A stretch of 64,000 nucleotides of DNA from Ferruginibacter yonginensis (lineage in GTDB: Bacteria > Bacteroidota > Bacteroidia > Chitinophagales > Chitinophagaceae). The notes beneath the pieces were generated by a model. It had not been told where the DNA came from. It made no database searches and saw nothing but the letters and a program-made list of their open reading frames with translations. Where the stretch lies: the NCBI RefSeq assembly GCF_042651465.1, contig NZ_JBHSCZ010000002.1, positions 372,001 through 436,000 on the forward strand, written 5' to 3'. Of the stretch, positions 48,948 to 58,547 are shown in pieces; position 1 is the stretch's first letter; each line of letters opens with the position of its first letter. Made by a program: the position numbers and the translations under genes.

Positions 48948-51047
48948 TTATTTAGTAGATGATTTAGCACCAGCGAAAATACTCTTCCATACCAAATTAA
49001 AAAACGATTTGTTTTCAATACGCTTGAAGGCTAAATCTGCTTTACGGGCACCGGGGTTTTCGTTGTCGTTTTTTATGAAAGTGTTGGCAATAGTGGTTAA
49101 TAAACCTTTTGTTTGTAGCTCATTATCTGCATTGGTTTTTAATAAAGCAATACGTAAGTTGTTGTACAATAAAAGGCCCTCACCTTTGCTATTATAATCA
49201 TCAGCTTGTAAACTAAATTGGTATTGTTTTATTTGTCCGCTTTTAATAGAACCCAAGCCTAATGGTTCAATAACAGGGTTTAATATTACTGCATCAAAAC
49301 TACCCACATTTCCGTTTATATAAAACGGATCTTTGGTGTTTTGTAGTGGCAATTTCCAATTGGTTTGTAAGGGCGCTTTACCCAAAAAATTACATTGTAG
49401 CATTACTTGTAAAAAGGGCTGTAGCTGTATTTTATTATTAATGTTGGTAATGTTGACTACATCGCCATTAATGTTGTTGAAAAACACATCTCCTACCTTT
49501 TTTGATACGTCTCCTTTTTCTTTATAGCTCAAATAGCCATTATTAATGTGTACCTTTTTTATGTAAAACGGCAGGGTTATTTTTTTAATGAGTTGGTGGG
49601 GATATTGCCCAATTTTACTCGTAGCATCTTCCTTCACCGTTTTATCATTATAAATTTGAATACTAGGTGTACAACTAATACTGTTTAAAATAAGTTGCTG
49701 TTGGTTAATAAAGTTGCCTAAATTAAAACCAGTAAGTTGAATGTTTTTTAGGCGTAGGTCCACCCAATCTTTTTGTGTTTTTAATTGTTGTGCAAACGCT
49801 TCTTTACTTAAAGTGGGTATTATATTAATTGCTTGTACCGTTGTGGTATTGTTGCTGTTGTTATACAGCAAACCATTTATTTGAATGGATGCTGTATTGT
49901 TTGAAATGGGTAGTACACATGATCCCATACTTATGGTGCAACGACTATCAGTAAGTAATGTAAGTATGTTAGAGCCGTTGTAAAAGCTATCAATACCCAA
50001 AGCGCTTGCTTTTACATTTTTAAATAAAATTGGTTTATTGTTGCCATTAATAAAAGTAACATTGCTGTTGCCGATTACTAGGTTTTTTACAATGGCTGCA
50101 TCAAAAAAGGGATTATCAATTTTAATGGTTTGACTCGTTTTTTCAGTCTTTTTAATAACGGTAACATCGCCCCCTTGAGTAACCAACGAATCGGCTTTAA
50201 TGGTTTTGTTTACAATAAAAGCATTGGTTGATAAGCCTGCAACTTTGGTATTGCCAATATTGATGAGGGTTTTATTGTTAAGGGTATTGGTTTCGGTAAA
50301 ACGTTGTATTTGTAAAAAACGTTGGGGTGCATTGTAAACCACATTTTGGAGTTGTAGTTTCATATTGTTGGTGGCGCCCATTATATCAATTTGTGCAACG
50401 TTGGCCACCACATCTTTAATAAAATAACTGATAATATTATCGTAATTACGGGTACTATCTATTTTAAAATGTTGCAGCAACACGTTCACGTTGTGTAGGC
50501 TTGTGTGGGGTGTATCAAAACCTCTTTTAAATAAAATTTCAGCACGGGTAATATTGATTTTATCGGCGTTAATGCTGTTGAATTTACCTGTTATTTTTTC
50601 ATATAACGCTAAAGTATCAGCCCCTGTTAATTCAATTTTATTTTGTTTGCCTGTGCTAATAATTGTAACAACGGGGTGTATAATATTAATACTAGCAGCT
50701 TGAACGTTGTTTTTTTGTAGAAAAGATGGAATATCGGCACCAGTTATAGAAAGTTCGTCAATATGAATATTGAAAATTGTAGCCCCCATGCTACTGGTAT
50801 CGTTCACCAATAACTTTTGTTGTAATGAATCGCTTTGTAGTGCAATGTTGTAAAATGTGGCATTGCCTGCTACTTCATCAATACGGCTACTATCGTAATG
50901 TATAAAATAGGTACTATCTGTACCCTTGGCTACGGCCTTTTCAATTTCATTTTTTACAAGAGCTTTTTTGTTTTGTTGCCACCAAAAAATGCCAACGGTA
51001 ATACCTATAATTAAGAGCGCTAGAGCAATGCGTAACAATAATTTCAT
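48948..51047 (-). CDS. Large AsmA/DUF748-like envelope protein
   Basis: A 699-residue protein anchored by one N-terminal helix (LLLRIALALLIIGITVGIFWW), with the rest on the far side of the membrane. The body is a long repetitive series of short beta strands (NVVYNAPQRFLQIQRF, NIGNTKVAGLSTNAFI, KPILFKNVKASALGIDS), typical of AsmA-like proteins that bridge membranes and move lipids. I infer family by pattern only. Start ATG at 51047; the frame continues upstream to 51101. It converges on the ytxH operon and is separated from 51172 by a terminator. Confidence 0.6.
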   Translation of the reverse strand: MKLLLRIALALLIIGITVGIFWWQQNKKALVKNEIEKAVAKGTDSTYFIHYDSSRIDEVAGNATFYNIALQSDSLQQKLLVNDTSSMGATIFNIHIDELSITGADIPSFLQKNNVQAASINIIHPVVTIISTGKQNKIELTGADTLALYEKITGKFNSINADKINITRAEILFKRGFDTPHTSLHNVNVLLQHFKIDSTRNYDNIISYFIKDVVANVAQIDIMGATNNMKLQLQNVVYNAPQRFLQIQRFTETNTLNNKTLINIGNTKVAGLSTNAFIVNKTIKADSLVTQGGDVTVIKKTEKTSQTIKIDNPFFDAAIVKNLVIGNSNVTFINGNNKPILFKNVKASALGIDSFYNGSNILTLLTDSRCTISMGSCVLPISNNTASIQINGLLYNNSNNTTTVQAINIIPTLSKEAFAQQLKTQKDWVDLRLKNIQLTGFNLGNFINQQQLILNSISCTPSIQIYNDKTVKEDATSKIGQYPHQLIKKITLPFYIKKVHINNGYLSYKEKGDVSKKVGDVFFNNINGDVVNITNINNKIQLQPFLQVMLQCNFLGKAPLQTNWKLPLQNTKDPFYINGNVGSFDAVILNPVIEPLGLGSIKSGQIKQYQFSLQADDYNSKGEGLLLYNNLRIALLKTNADNELQTKGLLTTIANTFIKNDNENPGARKADLAFKRIENKSFFNLVWKSIFAGAKSSTK

Positions 51048-51115
51048 GCAGTTGTTTTTTACAGTGCATAATAATATGCACATTTGAAATAATATATACA
51101 AGGTACATGCCGATA

Positions 51116-51148
51116 ATAAAAAAGCAACTATTTACAAAATAGTTGCTT
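51116..51148 (-). terminator. Terminator of the HExxH protein gene
   Basis: AAGCAACTATTT / AAATAGTTGCTT with a 3-base loop; on the minus strand it is followed by a T run. Confidence 0.85.
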
Positions 51149-51171
51149 AATGCTGGTAATGTTGCAAGAGG

Positions 51172-51879
51172 TTATAGTTTTTTGAGATAATTTTTTATGT
51201 AGGTATCAAAATTAGGCAAGCTTTTATCTTCATAAATGGTAATGAATTGTCCCCATTGCATAAACCCATATACATTAGGGTCGCTAGCGGCTTTTTCGTA
51301 GTTTTTAGTAAAGTAAGTTGCCACATCTTCACCGGCAGGTACTGGGTTGGGTAATTGTTTGTATATTTTTTTAGCATAATCGTAGCAAGCTTTTAATTGT
51401 GCTTGTTTACCATTTTTGCGCCACCATAATATAGCAATGGTGTTGGCTAGGTATTCGTTGCTGTACCCCAATTGTGTATGGGCACTATCAACCATATATT
51501 GTAACGCATGGCCATATTCGTGTATTAAATAAAAGCCATTAAAAAATAAACCGAATATTTTTTCACCTTCTTGAGGGGAGCCGCCAACACCCGTAAAAAA
51601 TTGTTTAATTGGCGGTATTACTTGCGACCATAAAGGAAGGTTTACATGATCGTTTAAGCCATAATAAATAAGGTAGGGTGAAGTGTTGATGATGTTATCG
51701 GTATTAAAACGGATGTTGGGTTGTAGCTTTTTAATATCCTTTTTAAATTGGGTGGTAATGGGGTTGGCTGTTTTTAATAGCTTGGCTGAATCAGTAAAAA
51801 CCGAGAACCATTTTTGTTGTGCCTGTAAAGTGGTTGCTGTAAAAAGGCAGCAGTAGAGTAAAAAAGTTTTAGTATTCAT
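51172..51879 (-). CDS. Secreted HExxH metallopeptidase-like protein
   Basis: A 235-residue exported protein: signal peptide MNTKTFLLYCCLFTATTLQAQ. The zinc-binding motif is HEYGHALQYMVD, followed by YSNEYLANTIAILWW, where the Glu could be the third ligand of a gluzincin. The family is not one I recognise. At 235 residues it is a compact single-domain peptidase. It diverges from the broken GyrI-like gene, with a repeat-rich gap between. Confidence 0.7.
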   Translation of the reverse strand: MNTKTFLLYCCLFTATTLQAQQKWFSVFTDSAKLLKTANPITTQFKKDIKKLQPNIRFNTDNIINTSPYLIYYGLNDHVNLPLWSQVIPPIKQFFTGVGGSPQEGEKIFGLFFNGFYLIHEYGHALQYMVDSAHTQLGYSNEYLANTIAILWWRKNGKQAQLKACYDYAKKIYKQLPNPVPAGEDVATYFTKNYEKAASDPNVYGFMQWGQFITIYEDKSLPNFDTYIKNYLKKL

Positions 51880-51927
51880 GCTTATTTTTTTGAATGATAA
51901 AAATAGCAGATTAAAGTAAAAATGAAC

Positions 51928-51943
51928 TCACTCATTTGAGTGA
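51928..51943. promoter_or_regulatory. Inverted repeat, possible operator
   Basis: TCACTCA-TT-TGAGTGA is a perfect 7-bp inverted repeat with a 2-base spacer, 49 bases upstream of the HExxH protein start. It has the look of a repressor operator. Confidence 0.35.
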
Positions 51944-51972
51944 TAACGTACATGAGCTATATAACTATAAAG

Positions 51973-52018
51973 TAACTGTTGTAAAGCTATTACATAGCTG
52001 TTGTACAGCTGTTTGTAC
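51973..52018. repeat. Short direct and inverted repeats upstream of the GyrI-like pseudogene
   Basis: TAACTGTTGTAAAGCT (51973-51988) and TAGCTGTTGTACAGCT (51995-52010) match at 14 of 16 positions, 22 bases apart, with a third partial copy AGCTGTTTGTAC (52007-52018). AGCTAT-TAC-ATAGCT (51985-51999) is also a perfect 6-bp inverted repeat. This is probably a regulator binding region. Confidence 0.45.
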
Positions 52019-52097
52019 GGAGTAACGCAGTTATAACTGAACCATTATGCAGCTTTTAAACAAAAGTAAGTACGCTTATAAACATATATAAACTTAG

Positions 52098-52105
52098 TAT
52101 ATTTG
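52098..52105 (+). promoter_or_regulatory. -7 element of the GyrI-like gene
   Basis: TATATTTG, an exact TAnnTTTG match, 7 bases before the ATG at 52113. The promoter survives although the gene is broken. Confidence 0.45.
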
Positions 52106-52112
52106 TTTAGCC

Positions 52113-52595
52113 ATGAAACACTACATAACGAGTATTGAACCAACCATTTTGGTGGGGAGGAGATTGACTATGACGTACGAGCAAAACCAAACTGGGGCGT
52201 TATGGCAATCGTTTATGCCTTACCGGCACCAAATACTTAATAGAATAGATGAGCAATACTATTAATTACAAGTTTATCCGCCACAATTTTTTGCAGCATT
52301 TGACCCAAAGGCCAGTTTTGTAAAATGGGCCGCAGTGGCAGTAAGTGCAGCAACTGAATTACCGGACAATATGGAAACGATGTTGTTGCCAAGTGGTAAC
52401 TATGCGGTGTTTTTATACAAGGGCTCCGTTGATGGTGCAGCAGTTGCTTTTAGGTATATATTTGAAACTTGGTTACCTACATCTGGTTATCAATTAGCAG
52501 ATAGGCCTCATTTTGAACTGTTGCCACCGGAGTATAACCCACAAAGTCATTTATCGGAAGAAACTATTTGGATACCCATAACGGAGCGGTTGTAA
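52113..52595 (+). pseudogene. GyrI-like/AraC effector-binding protein broken by an internal stop
   Basis: The frame from ATG 52113 to the stop at 52593 has 161 codons and reads through as a GyrI-like small-molecule binding domain: MKHYITSIEPTILVGRRLTM at the start, LQVYPPQFFAAFDPKASFVK, MLLPSGNYAVFLYKG, FRYIFETWLPTSGY, and EETIWIPITERL at the end. Codon 51 (52263-52265) is TAA, in a place where relatives usually have a serine just before LQVYPP; TCA to TAA is a single base change. No reading-frame shift is present. The part after the stop could still start at an internal codon, but the domain would be incomplete. A sequencing error cannot be excluded. Confidence 0.75.
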
Positions 52596-52655
52596 TGGTT
52601 TATTGCCTATTTTTAATGCAGCAACATTTATCATTTAACCAAAGCAATACCTGTT

Positions 52656-53186
52656 ATGAAACAAATTATGCTCCTATTTTTTTGTTGGTATATTGTTGAT
52701 GCATCAGCTCAAACCAACAATGATGCAGCCGACTGGAAAACAGTCAACCTAACTGAAAGTCATATAAAGTTAAGCTACCCCACAGCATGGTATTTTGAAA
52801 ACAAAGGTGTTCGTTTCGTAATAAAATCACCGAAAGAAAATGAGGCAGATGCATTTTTTGAGAATATCAACATCATTACAAAAACTGTAACCAATACCGA
52901 TGGTGCTACCATGGCAGATATTGGTGCCGCATCATTAGAGAGTGTAAAAAATAAATACCCAAGTTTACAATTAAATTATTCAAAAGCCACCACTTGGATG
53001 AACAGCAATGCCTGGGAGTTAAGTTACCAAGTTAAAAGCGATGGTAATAATGTACAATTATTGCAAAGGGTGTATTTGAACAATGATTTATTTGTGGTAG
53101 CTACTTATACTGCTGCTGTAAAAGAGAAAGATATGTATGCTGCAACAGCATTAAAAGTGATGGATGGAATGGAGGTGTTGAAATAA
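52656..53186 (+). CDS. Secreted PsbP/DcrB-like protein
   Basis: A 176-residue exported protein: signal peptide MKQIMLLFFCWYIVDASAQ. The rest reads ESHIKLSYPTAWYFENKGVR, MADIGAASLESVKNKYPSL and LLQRVYLNNDLFVVATY, a pattern seen in PsbP/Mog1-like folds. Function unknown. It lies 60 bases after the pseudogene and is the last gene before the island. A weak hairpin (AAAAG...TGCTA / TAGCA...CTTTT) in the 215-base gap after it (53335-53366) may be its terminator; nothing else is seen there. Confidence 0.7.
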   Translation: MKQIMLLFFCWYIVDASAQTNNDAADWKTVNLTESHIKLSYPTAWYFENKGVRFVIKSPKENEADAFFENINIITKTVTNTDGATMADIGAASLESVKNKYPSLQLNYSKATTWMNSNAWELSYQVKSDGNNVQLLQRVYLNNDLFVVATYTAAVKEKDMYAATALKVMDGMEVLK

Positions 53187-53401
53187 ATTTGTATTTTAGT
53201 ATTTTATTACACTACAAAAAAGTTTAACAAGGATAGATGAAGTATTAATTGAGAATATTATTTTGAAATGGAATATTCATGTACTCTATAAACTATAAAC
53301 TATACAACTATTTAACTAAAATTATTAAAATATAAAAAGTACTGCTAAAAATTAACTAGCACTTTTCGTCAACTAAATTAATCCCCAAAAGATACCTTGT
53401 A

Positions 53402-55633
53402 ATGCTGAAAAACGCTGATTGGTCCATTGATAGAGATTACAAAACAGGTTCAGAGAACGAACCATTACAATTTTATTTGGATGGATTAGCGACTAGCAAT
53501 GAATTTAGTTTATTGCTTGGTTACTTTAGTTCATCAGCCATAAACCTGCTTTCTGTTGGCTTTGCTACATTCATCAGTAAGGGAGGCAAGATGAAAATGG
53601 TGATTAATCATCTGCTTTCTTCAAAAGACAAAAAAGCTATAGAAATAGCTAATCACGAAACTATTAATAAAGTATTTGACTTAACCGATGTGGTTACACT
53701 AGGTAGAGTATTGGACGAATACGACACACACTTTTTTGAATGTCTAGCTTACTTAATCGCCGAAAAGCGAATTGAAATAAAAGTTATCAAACCTAAAAAT
53801 GGTAGGGGTATAGCACATTACAAATCAGGTGTGTTTAGTGATGGCCAAGATTTTGTAGGTTATAAGGCATCTTGCAATTTCACCCTTTATGGTTTATCTG
53901 AAAATTTAGAAGAGTTAGAAGCTTTTCTAAGTTGGGAAAATGGCAGATCTAACAAATTAATTAAAAAGCAACTAAAACTTATAGATGCTTATTTTACTGA
54001 GGAGGATGAAGATGTAGATTACATTCCTGTAAATGAAATAGAGGTTGTGTTGAAAGATAGATTTGGCAAAAAAGAAATTAATGAACTGTTGGTGCAAGAA
54101 GAACAACTCCTGCGAAAAAAACAGGGTTTAATTTCAAATCCAAAGCTAAAAAAAACTATTACAAAGCTTTTTGATAAAATTGAAACAATAAGAAGAGAAC
54201 CAAGATTTCCTTTTAGTAGTGGCCCAAGAGCATATCAAATGGAAGCATATTCTAATTGGGTCAGCAATAATTATCAAGGAATTTTTGCAATGGCAACTGG
54301 AACTGGTAAGACCATTACATCAATTAATTGTTTGTTACAAGAAGTAAATAAAGATGATAAGAAAAATTATCATGCACTAATATTAGTGCCAACTATAACA
54401 TTAGTAAATCAATGGGCTGACGAAGCTAACAGATTTAATTTCAAAGAAATTATTCAGGTGTCATCTAATAACGATTGGGAAAGTGATTTAGCAACAACTC
54501 TTTCAACAAATAAAAGAATACCTACTTCGTTTATTATTATTGCCACTTACGCCTCTTTCATAAAAGATAGGTTCAGTAAGTATATTAAAGATTTGCCACA
54601 AGACACTTTATTTATTGCAGATGAAGCTCATAATCTTGGCTCAAAAAGTGTTTTAAGTAAACTCTCCAATGTATTAATTCAAAAACGAATTGGACTTTCT
54701 GCAACACCAAAAAGAATTTATGATATTGAAGGTAGTTCAGCAATGGAAAACTTTTTTAATGATAGTGAACCATATACCTATTCTTTTTCAATGGAACGTG
54801 CAATTGAAGAAGGTATACTCTGCAAGTATTATTATCATCCGCATCTTGTAACACTAACTAGCGATGAACTAAAAGAATATATAGAAATTACAAAAAAGCT
54901 GGCTAAGTTTTTTAATAAGCAGTCTGGTGCATTTGATGATAATGATATTGTACAGAAGTTGTTACTTAAAAGGAAAAGAATCATTCATAAGGCTGTAAAT
55001 AAGCTTGGAATTACAAGGTACATACTTGAAGAAAGATTTAGAAAAGAAGGAAATTTAAAATATACTTTTATTTATGTGCCTGAAGGCAATACACCTGAGA
55101 TAGATGAGGATGAAAATACAGACGAAGAAAGTATAAAGATTATCAATCAATATACACGAGAAATTGGCAGAATAAATGATTCGATTAGAGTTAATCAATT
55201 TGTAAGTGGGATGGTAGATAGAAACGAAGTGTTAGAACAATTTAAAGATGGCAAAATACATGTAATTGCATCAATGAAGTGCTTAGATGAAGGGGTGGAT
55301 ATACCAAGGGCAGAACATGCTATCTTTTGTTCAAGCACAGGAAATCCAAGACAATTTATACAACGAAGAGGTAGAATATTAAGGACACATCCACAAAAGG
55401 ATATTGCTGTAATTCACGACCTAATTGTAATACCTGATTTATTAGTTTCTGATGCGAACTCAGATACTTTTAAAGTAGAAAGAAGCTTGGTTGAAAAAGA
55501 AATAGAAAGAGTAATGTACTTTGCTTCTTTGGCAATAAACCCATTTGAAACCGAAAGTGTCTTTTCAGAAATATGCCATCACTATGATTTGAATATCTAC
55601 ACAATCCACAATAAATTAAAAAACAATGACTAA
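53402..55633 (+). CDS. PLD-like nuclease fused to a superfamily II (DEAH) helicase
   Basis: A 743-residue protein, first gene of the plus-strand island operon. The N-terminal 190 residues look like a phospholipase D-type nuclease (FSLLLGYFSSSAINLL, then HYKSGVFSDGQDF with His near 139 and ASCNFTLYGLSENLEELEAF). The helicase core follows: Walker A ATGTGKTIT near 298, LVPTITLVNQW, DEAH in FIADEAHNLGS, GLSATPKR, then the second half with SMKCLDEGVDIPRA and QFIQRRGRILRTHP. PLD-helicase fusions are typical of restriction and anti-phage loci; DNA cleavage is inferred. The stop overlaps the next start by 8 bases. Confidence 0.88.
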   Translation: MLKNADWSIDRDYKTGSENEPLQFYLDGLATSNEFSLLLGYFSSSAINLLSVGFATFISKGGKMKMVINHLLSSKDKKAIEIANHETINKVFDLTDVVTLGRVLDEYDTHFFECLAYLIAEKRIEIKVIKPKNGRGIAHYKSGVFSDGQDFVGYKASCNFTLYGLSENLEELEAFLSWENGRSNKLIKKQLKLIDAYFTEEDEDVDYIPVNEIEVVLKDRFGKKEINELLVQEEQLLRKKQGLISNPKLKKTITKLFDKIETIRREPRFPFSSGPRAYQMEAYSNWVSNNYQGIFAMATGTGKTITSINCLLQEVNKDDKKNYHALILVPTITLVNQWADEANRFNFKEIIQVSSNNDWESDLATTLSTNKRIPTSFIIIATYASFIKDRFSKYIKDLPQDTLFIADEAHNLGSKSVLSKLSNVLIQKRIGLSATPKRIYDIEGSSAMENFFNDSEPYTYSFSMERAIEEGILCKYYYHPHLVTLTSDELKEYIEITKKLAKFFNKQSGAFDDNDIVQKLLLKRKRIIHKAVNKLGITRYILEERFRKEGNLKYTFIYVPEGNTPEIDEDENTDEESIKIINQYTREIGRINDSIRVNQFVSGMVDRNEVLEQFKDGKIHVIASMKCLDEGVDIPRAEHAIFCSSTGNPRQFIQRRGRILRTHPQKDIAVIHDLIVIPDLLVSDANSDTFKVERSLVEKEIERVMYFASLAINPFETESVFSEICHHYDLNIYTIHNKLKNND

Positions 55634-55844
55634 AGAAGAAATATTAAGGTCTTATTTAGAAGACGATTTATTCATAGAACAAAAATATTTAGCAGTAGGG
55701 GAAGCTGGAAAATATAAGTGGGCAACACATAGCGATAACAACTTAATACAAGTTTTGAAACTAGCTATTGAAGGTGAGGTGAGCAATGAAAGTGCAAATG
55801 TTACTGAGAAAAAAATAAATACACTTTTAAACAGGCAGCAATGA
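55626..55844 (+). CDS. Small island protein between helicase and ATPase
   Basis: A 72-residue acidic, helical protein (MTKEEILRSYLEDDLFIEQK, GKYKWATHSDNNLIQVLKLA) with no recognised domain. It overlaps the helicase gene by 8 bases and the next gene by 4 (ATGA), so all three are translationally coupled. Proteins in this position are often adaptors between the nuclease and the ATPase; that is inference. Confidence 0.7.
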   Translation: MTKEEILRSYLEDDLFIEQKYLAVGEAGKYKWATHSDNNLIQVLKLAIEGEVSNESANVTEKKINTLLNRQQ

Positions 55845-58030
55845 TACTTCAAAGCATCGAGTTAAATAATTTCATGTGTTATGCTGGTTCAAACAAGTTT
55901 GACTTTACAGAAGGTATAAATGTTATTATAGGTGATAATGGTTACGGCAAGTCAAAATTGTATGACGCTTTTTATTGGGTTATGTATGACCAATGTTTTG
56001 ATACATCAATAAAGAAGTTCAGAAATACTAACCTCCTAAAAAGGTTAATAATATCAGATAAAGCAATTCAAGAAACAGAAGAAGGTATCATTACCTCTTC
56101 CGTTACCCTCACTTTTCATAACAAAGAAAAGGATAGTGTATATATTTTAGAAAGGCGTTATAGTGTAAGAAAATATGATGATAAAATCATTGGGGAACAG
56201 GAAAGTGAAGAAATTATTTGGGAGAAAGAAATGTCATACCTAAACGCTAAAGAAATTAAAGATAATCAACAAATTGAGAGGATAAAAAAATCTATTCTGC
56301 CTGATAATATCAAGCCCTATATGTGGTTTCAGGGTGAACAAGTAGAATCGATTATTGATTTTAATAAAAACGATACTCTAACACAAGCTATAAATGTTTT
56401 ATCAAACATTACAAGATTTGATAATATTATTTCTATTGCTGAATCTATTAAGGAATCAACAACAAAAGAGCATAATAAAAAACAAAGAGACCTTAGTGGT
56501 GATAAAGGAAAAAGTGAAAACTTAGAATTAGAACGTCAAAATCTTTTACAAAGAATCAAGGCGATAGAACTACAAGATCTACAGATTAAAGACAATTTAG
56601 CGACGGCTGAAGAAAAAGCAGAGAACTTACTTAATAAACTTGAAGATGCACAGAAGATACGTGAAATAGAATCAAGAAGAAAAACAATCGAAGGCAATTT
56701 AAAGGATGTACAAGAAGAGTATGATGAAGAACAAAAGAATTTGCACAAAAAAATGTTTACTAATAAATGGGTATTAAAAGGTACTGAAAACTTATTTGAA
56801 CAATACAGTTTACAGTACAATCAATTTGAACAGAAGAAACTACAAAAACAAGCCCAGATACAAGTAAAGCTAGATAATGAAAATGAGCTTATCAAAGAAC
56901 TTCATGCTAGATTGCCAATTGATGTACCTGAACCTATACATGTTCAGCATATGCTTGATAATGAAAGATGTCTTGTGTGTGATAGAGAAGCACCTACTGG
57001 TTCAGTAGCTTGGCTGAAAATGAAAGAACTAATTGATAGGTCTAATATGAAGATTAAGACACTTGAAGATGAAGAAATATCTACTCATAACTTTAGTGCA
57101 GATTTCAAAAGGCTTTATCAAAATGGACTAGGATTAAGCCATACCATTAAAAATATTGATGATGATATTGCTTCAACTTATAGAAGATTGCGGAAGCTTG
57201 ATAAACGAAGGAAAACTTTAACCGAGGACTTAAACAAAACAGAGGCAGAAAAAAATAGCTTAATAGTTGATGCTGCTTTAAATGTTAGCCAAGCCACTAA
57301 CCTACTAAATGAATATAATGCCCAAAATGAATTACGAATTAGGTCAAGTAATGAAGTGGTTTCAAATGCAAGCATTATAGCAAGACGTAAAGAGGATTTA
57401 GCAAAAATTGAGGCTGATTTAAGTAAATTAGTGATAGGTGAAATACCTGCTTATCTTTTAGAAAAAGTAAAAGTGGTAGAAGAGTTTCATCAATTGGCAC
57501 ATTCAACTCGTAAGAGGGTTTTTAGTGGACTTGTACAAGTGTTAGAAAATGAAGCTAATAAGCATTACCAAGAAATGACTCAAGGTAATATGTCATCAAG
57601 AGGGATTATTAGGTTGAAGGAATTAAGCAATGGTAAAAACTATATGCCAGAACTTGTTGATGAAAACGGCAATGTATTACTTCAATTAAATACAGGTAAT
57701 ATTATACTGATAAAACTTGCCACTATAATGGCTATTATATCTGCAAGGCAAGGTGCAAGAGATACTGATTTGTATACTTTAATAACTGATGCACCTATGT
57801 CAGTTTTTGGGGAAGACTATACCATTGGTTTCTGCAAAACTGTTAGTAAGGTTTACAGACAAAGCATTATCATGAGTAAAGAGTTTTATAAGAATACTAC
57901 ACTTCGTGAACAGTTATTATCCAATGGTGATATTAAACTTGGTAAAGTGTATTTGATTACGCCATCAATTGCTGAAAGTGCAAGAAGCAACAGAAACAGT
58001 TTGTCCACCAACATTGAAAAGCTTAACTAA
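55841..58030 (+). CDS. SMC/DndD-like ATPase with a CxxC hook
   Basis: A 729-residue AAA/ABC-type ATPase. It begins MILQSIELNNFMCYAGSNKF with Walker A GDNGYGKSKLYDAF (31-38). Two long coiled-coil arms (about 190-360 and 400-500) flank the hook RCLVCDREAP with C377 and C380, a Rad50-like zinc hook. The C-terminal half has LNTGNIILIKLATIM and Walker B YTLITDAPMSVFG. The layout matches DndD, the ATPase of DNA phosphorothioation, and other defence SMC proteins. It starts at an ATGA overlap and is followed by the next gene after 3 bases. Confidence 0.85.
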   Translation: MILQSIELNNFMCYAGSNKFDFTEGINVIIGDNGYGKSKLYDAFYWVMYDQCFDTSIKKFRNTNLLKRLIISDKAIQETEEGIITSSVTLTFHNKEKDSVYILERRYSVRKYDDKIIGEQESEEIIWEKEMSYLNAKEIKDNQQIERIKKSILPDNIKPYMWFQGEQVESIIDFNKNDTLTQAINVLSNITRFDNIISIAESIKESTTKEHNKKQRDLSGDKGKSENLELERQNLLQRIKAIELQDLQIKDNLATAEEKAENLLNKLEDAQKIREIESRRKTIEGNLKDVQEEYDEEQKNLHKKMFTNKWVLKGTENLFEQYSLQYNQFEQKKLQKQAQIQVKLDNENELIKELHARLPIDVPEPIHVQHMLDNERCLVCDREAPTGSVAWLKMKELIDRSNMKIKTLEDEEISTHNFSADFKRLYQNGLGLSHTIKNIDDDIASTYRRLRKLDKRRKTLTEDLNKTEAEKNSLIVDAALNVSQATNLLNEYNAQNELRIRSSNEVVSNASIIARRKEDLAKIEADLSKLVIGEIPAYLLEKVKVVEEFHQLAHSTRKRVFSGLVQVLENEANKHYQEMTQGNMSSRGIIRLKELSNGKNYMPELVDENGNVLLQLNTGNIILIKLATIMAIISARQGARDTDLYTLITDAPMSVFGEDYTIGFCKTVSKVYRQSIIMSKEFYKNTTLREQLLSNGDIKLGKVYLITPSIAESARSNRNSLSTNIEKLN

Positions 58031-58033
58031 TTT

Positions 58034-58528
58034 ATGGAACTTTTAAAACGTATAAAAGATAGAGCCCCAGAATACGATAACCAGTATTACCAAATGATTT
58101 TGGACTTTACCATTGAACAAGGTGGGAAGGCTGGTACAAGTACCAATGAAGACAGGTGGAAGCAGGGAAAATATTTCTCTACCCGTTATGAAATGTATAT
58201 GTATGCTGCTTTATTAGGGCTAAAGAAAGATTACAAAATACCTATTGCTTACGGAACTGAAAAAAGTAAGTTTATTGAAATGCGTTCTTGGCAGCCACAG
58301 GATATTACTGATTATATAATAATGGGGGTGTTTGCAAAATCGGGAATTGACTTTAATGAATTAGAAAATCTTGAAGAAGAAAAGGTAGAGAAAAAGATTA
58401 CTGAATTAAGGGGGCTTTTAGAAGATTATGCCAATGGAGGGTTTGATATTATTCGTGCAAAGAAGGAAGCTGATCCAAATTATTTCTTGACCAATGAAAA
58501 TTGTTTTATTGATTTATTAGACAAATAG
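58034..58528 (+). CDS. Protein resembling DNA phosphorothioation-associated protein 4
   Basis: A 164-residue soluble protein, last gene of the plus-strand operon, 3 bases after the ATPase. The pattern KYFSTRYEMYMYAALLGLKKDYKIPI followed later by LLEDYANGGFDIIRAKKEAD matches, as I recall it, the family called Dnd system-associated protein 4, which occurs beside dnd genes. The link is from memory and rests on these two segments; it is the best evidence for the phosphorothioation reading. No catalytic residues can be named. Confidence 0.6.
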   Translation: MELLKRIKDRAPEYDNQYYQMILDFTIEQGGKAGTSTNEDRWKQGKYFSTRYEMYMYAALLGLKKDYKIPIAYGTEKSKFIEMRSWQPQDITDYIIMGVFAKSGIDFNELENLEEEKVEKKITELRGLLEDYANGGFDIIRAKKEADPNYFLTNENCFIDLLDK

Positions 58529-58547
58529 TCGGAGTGAGGCTCGAAAT

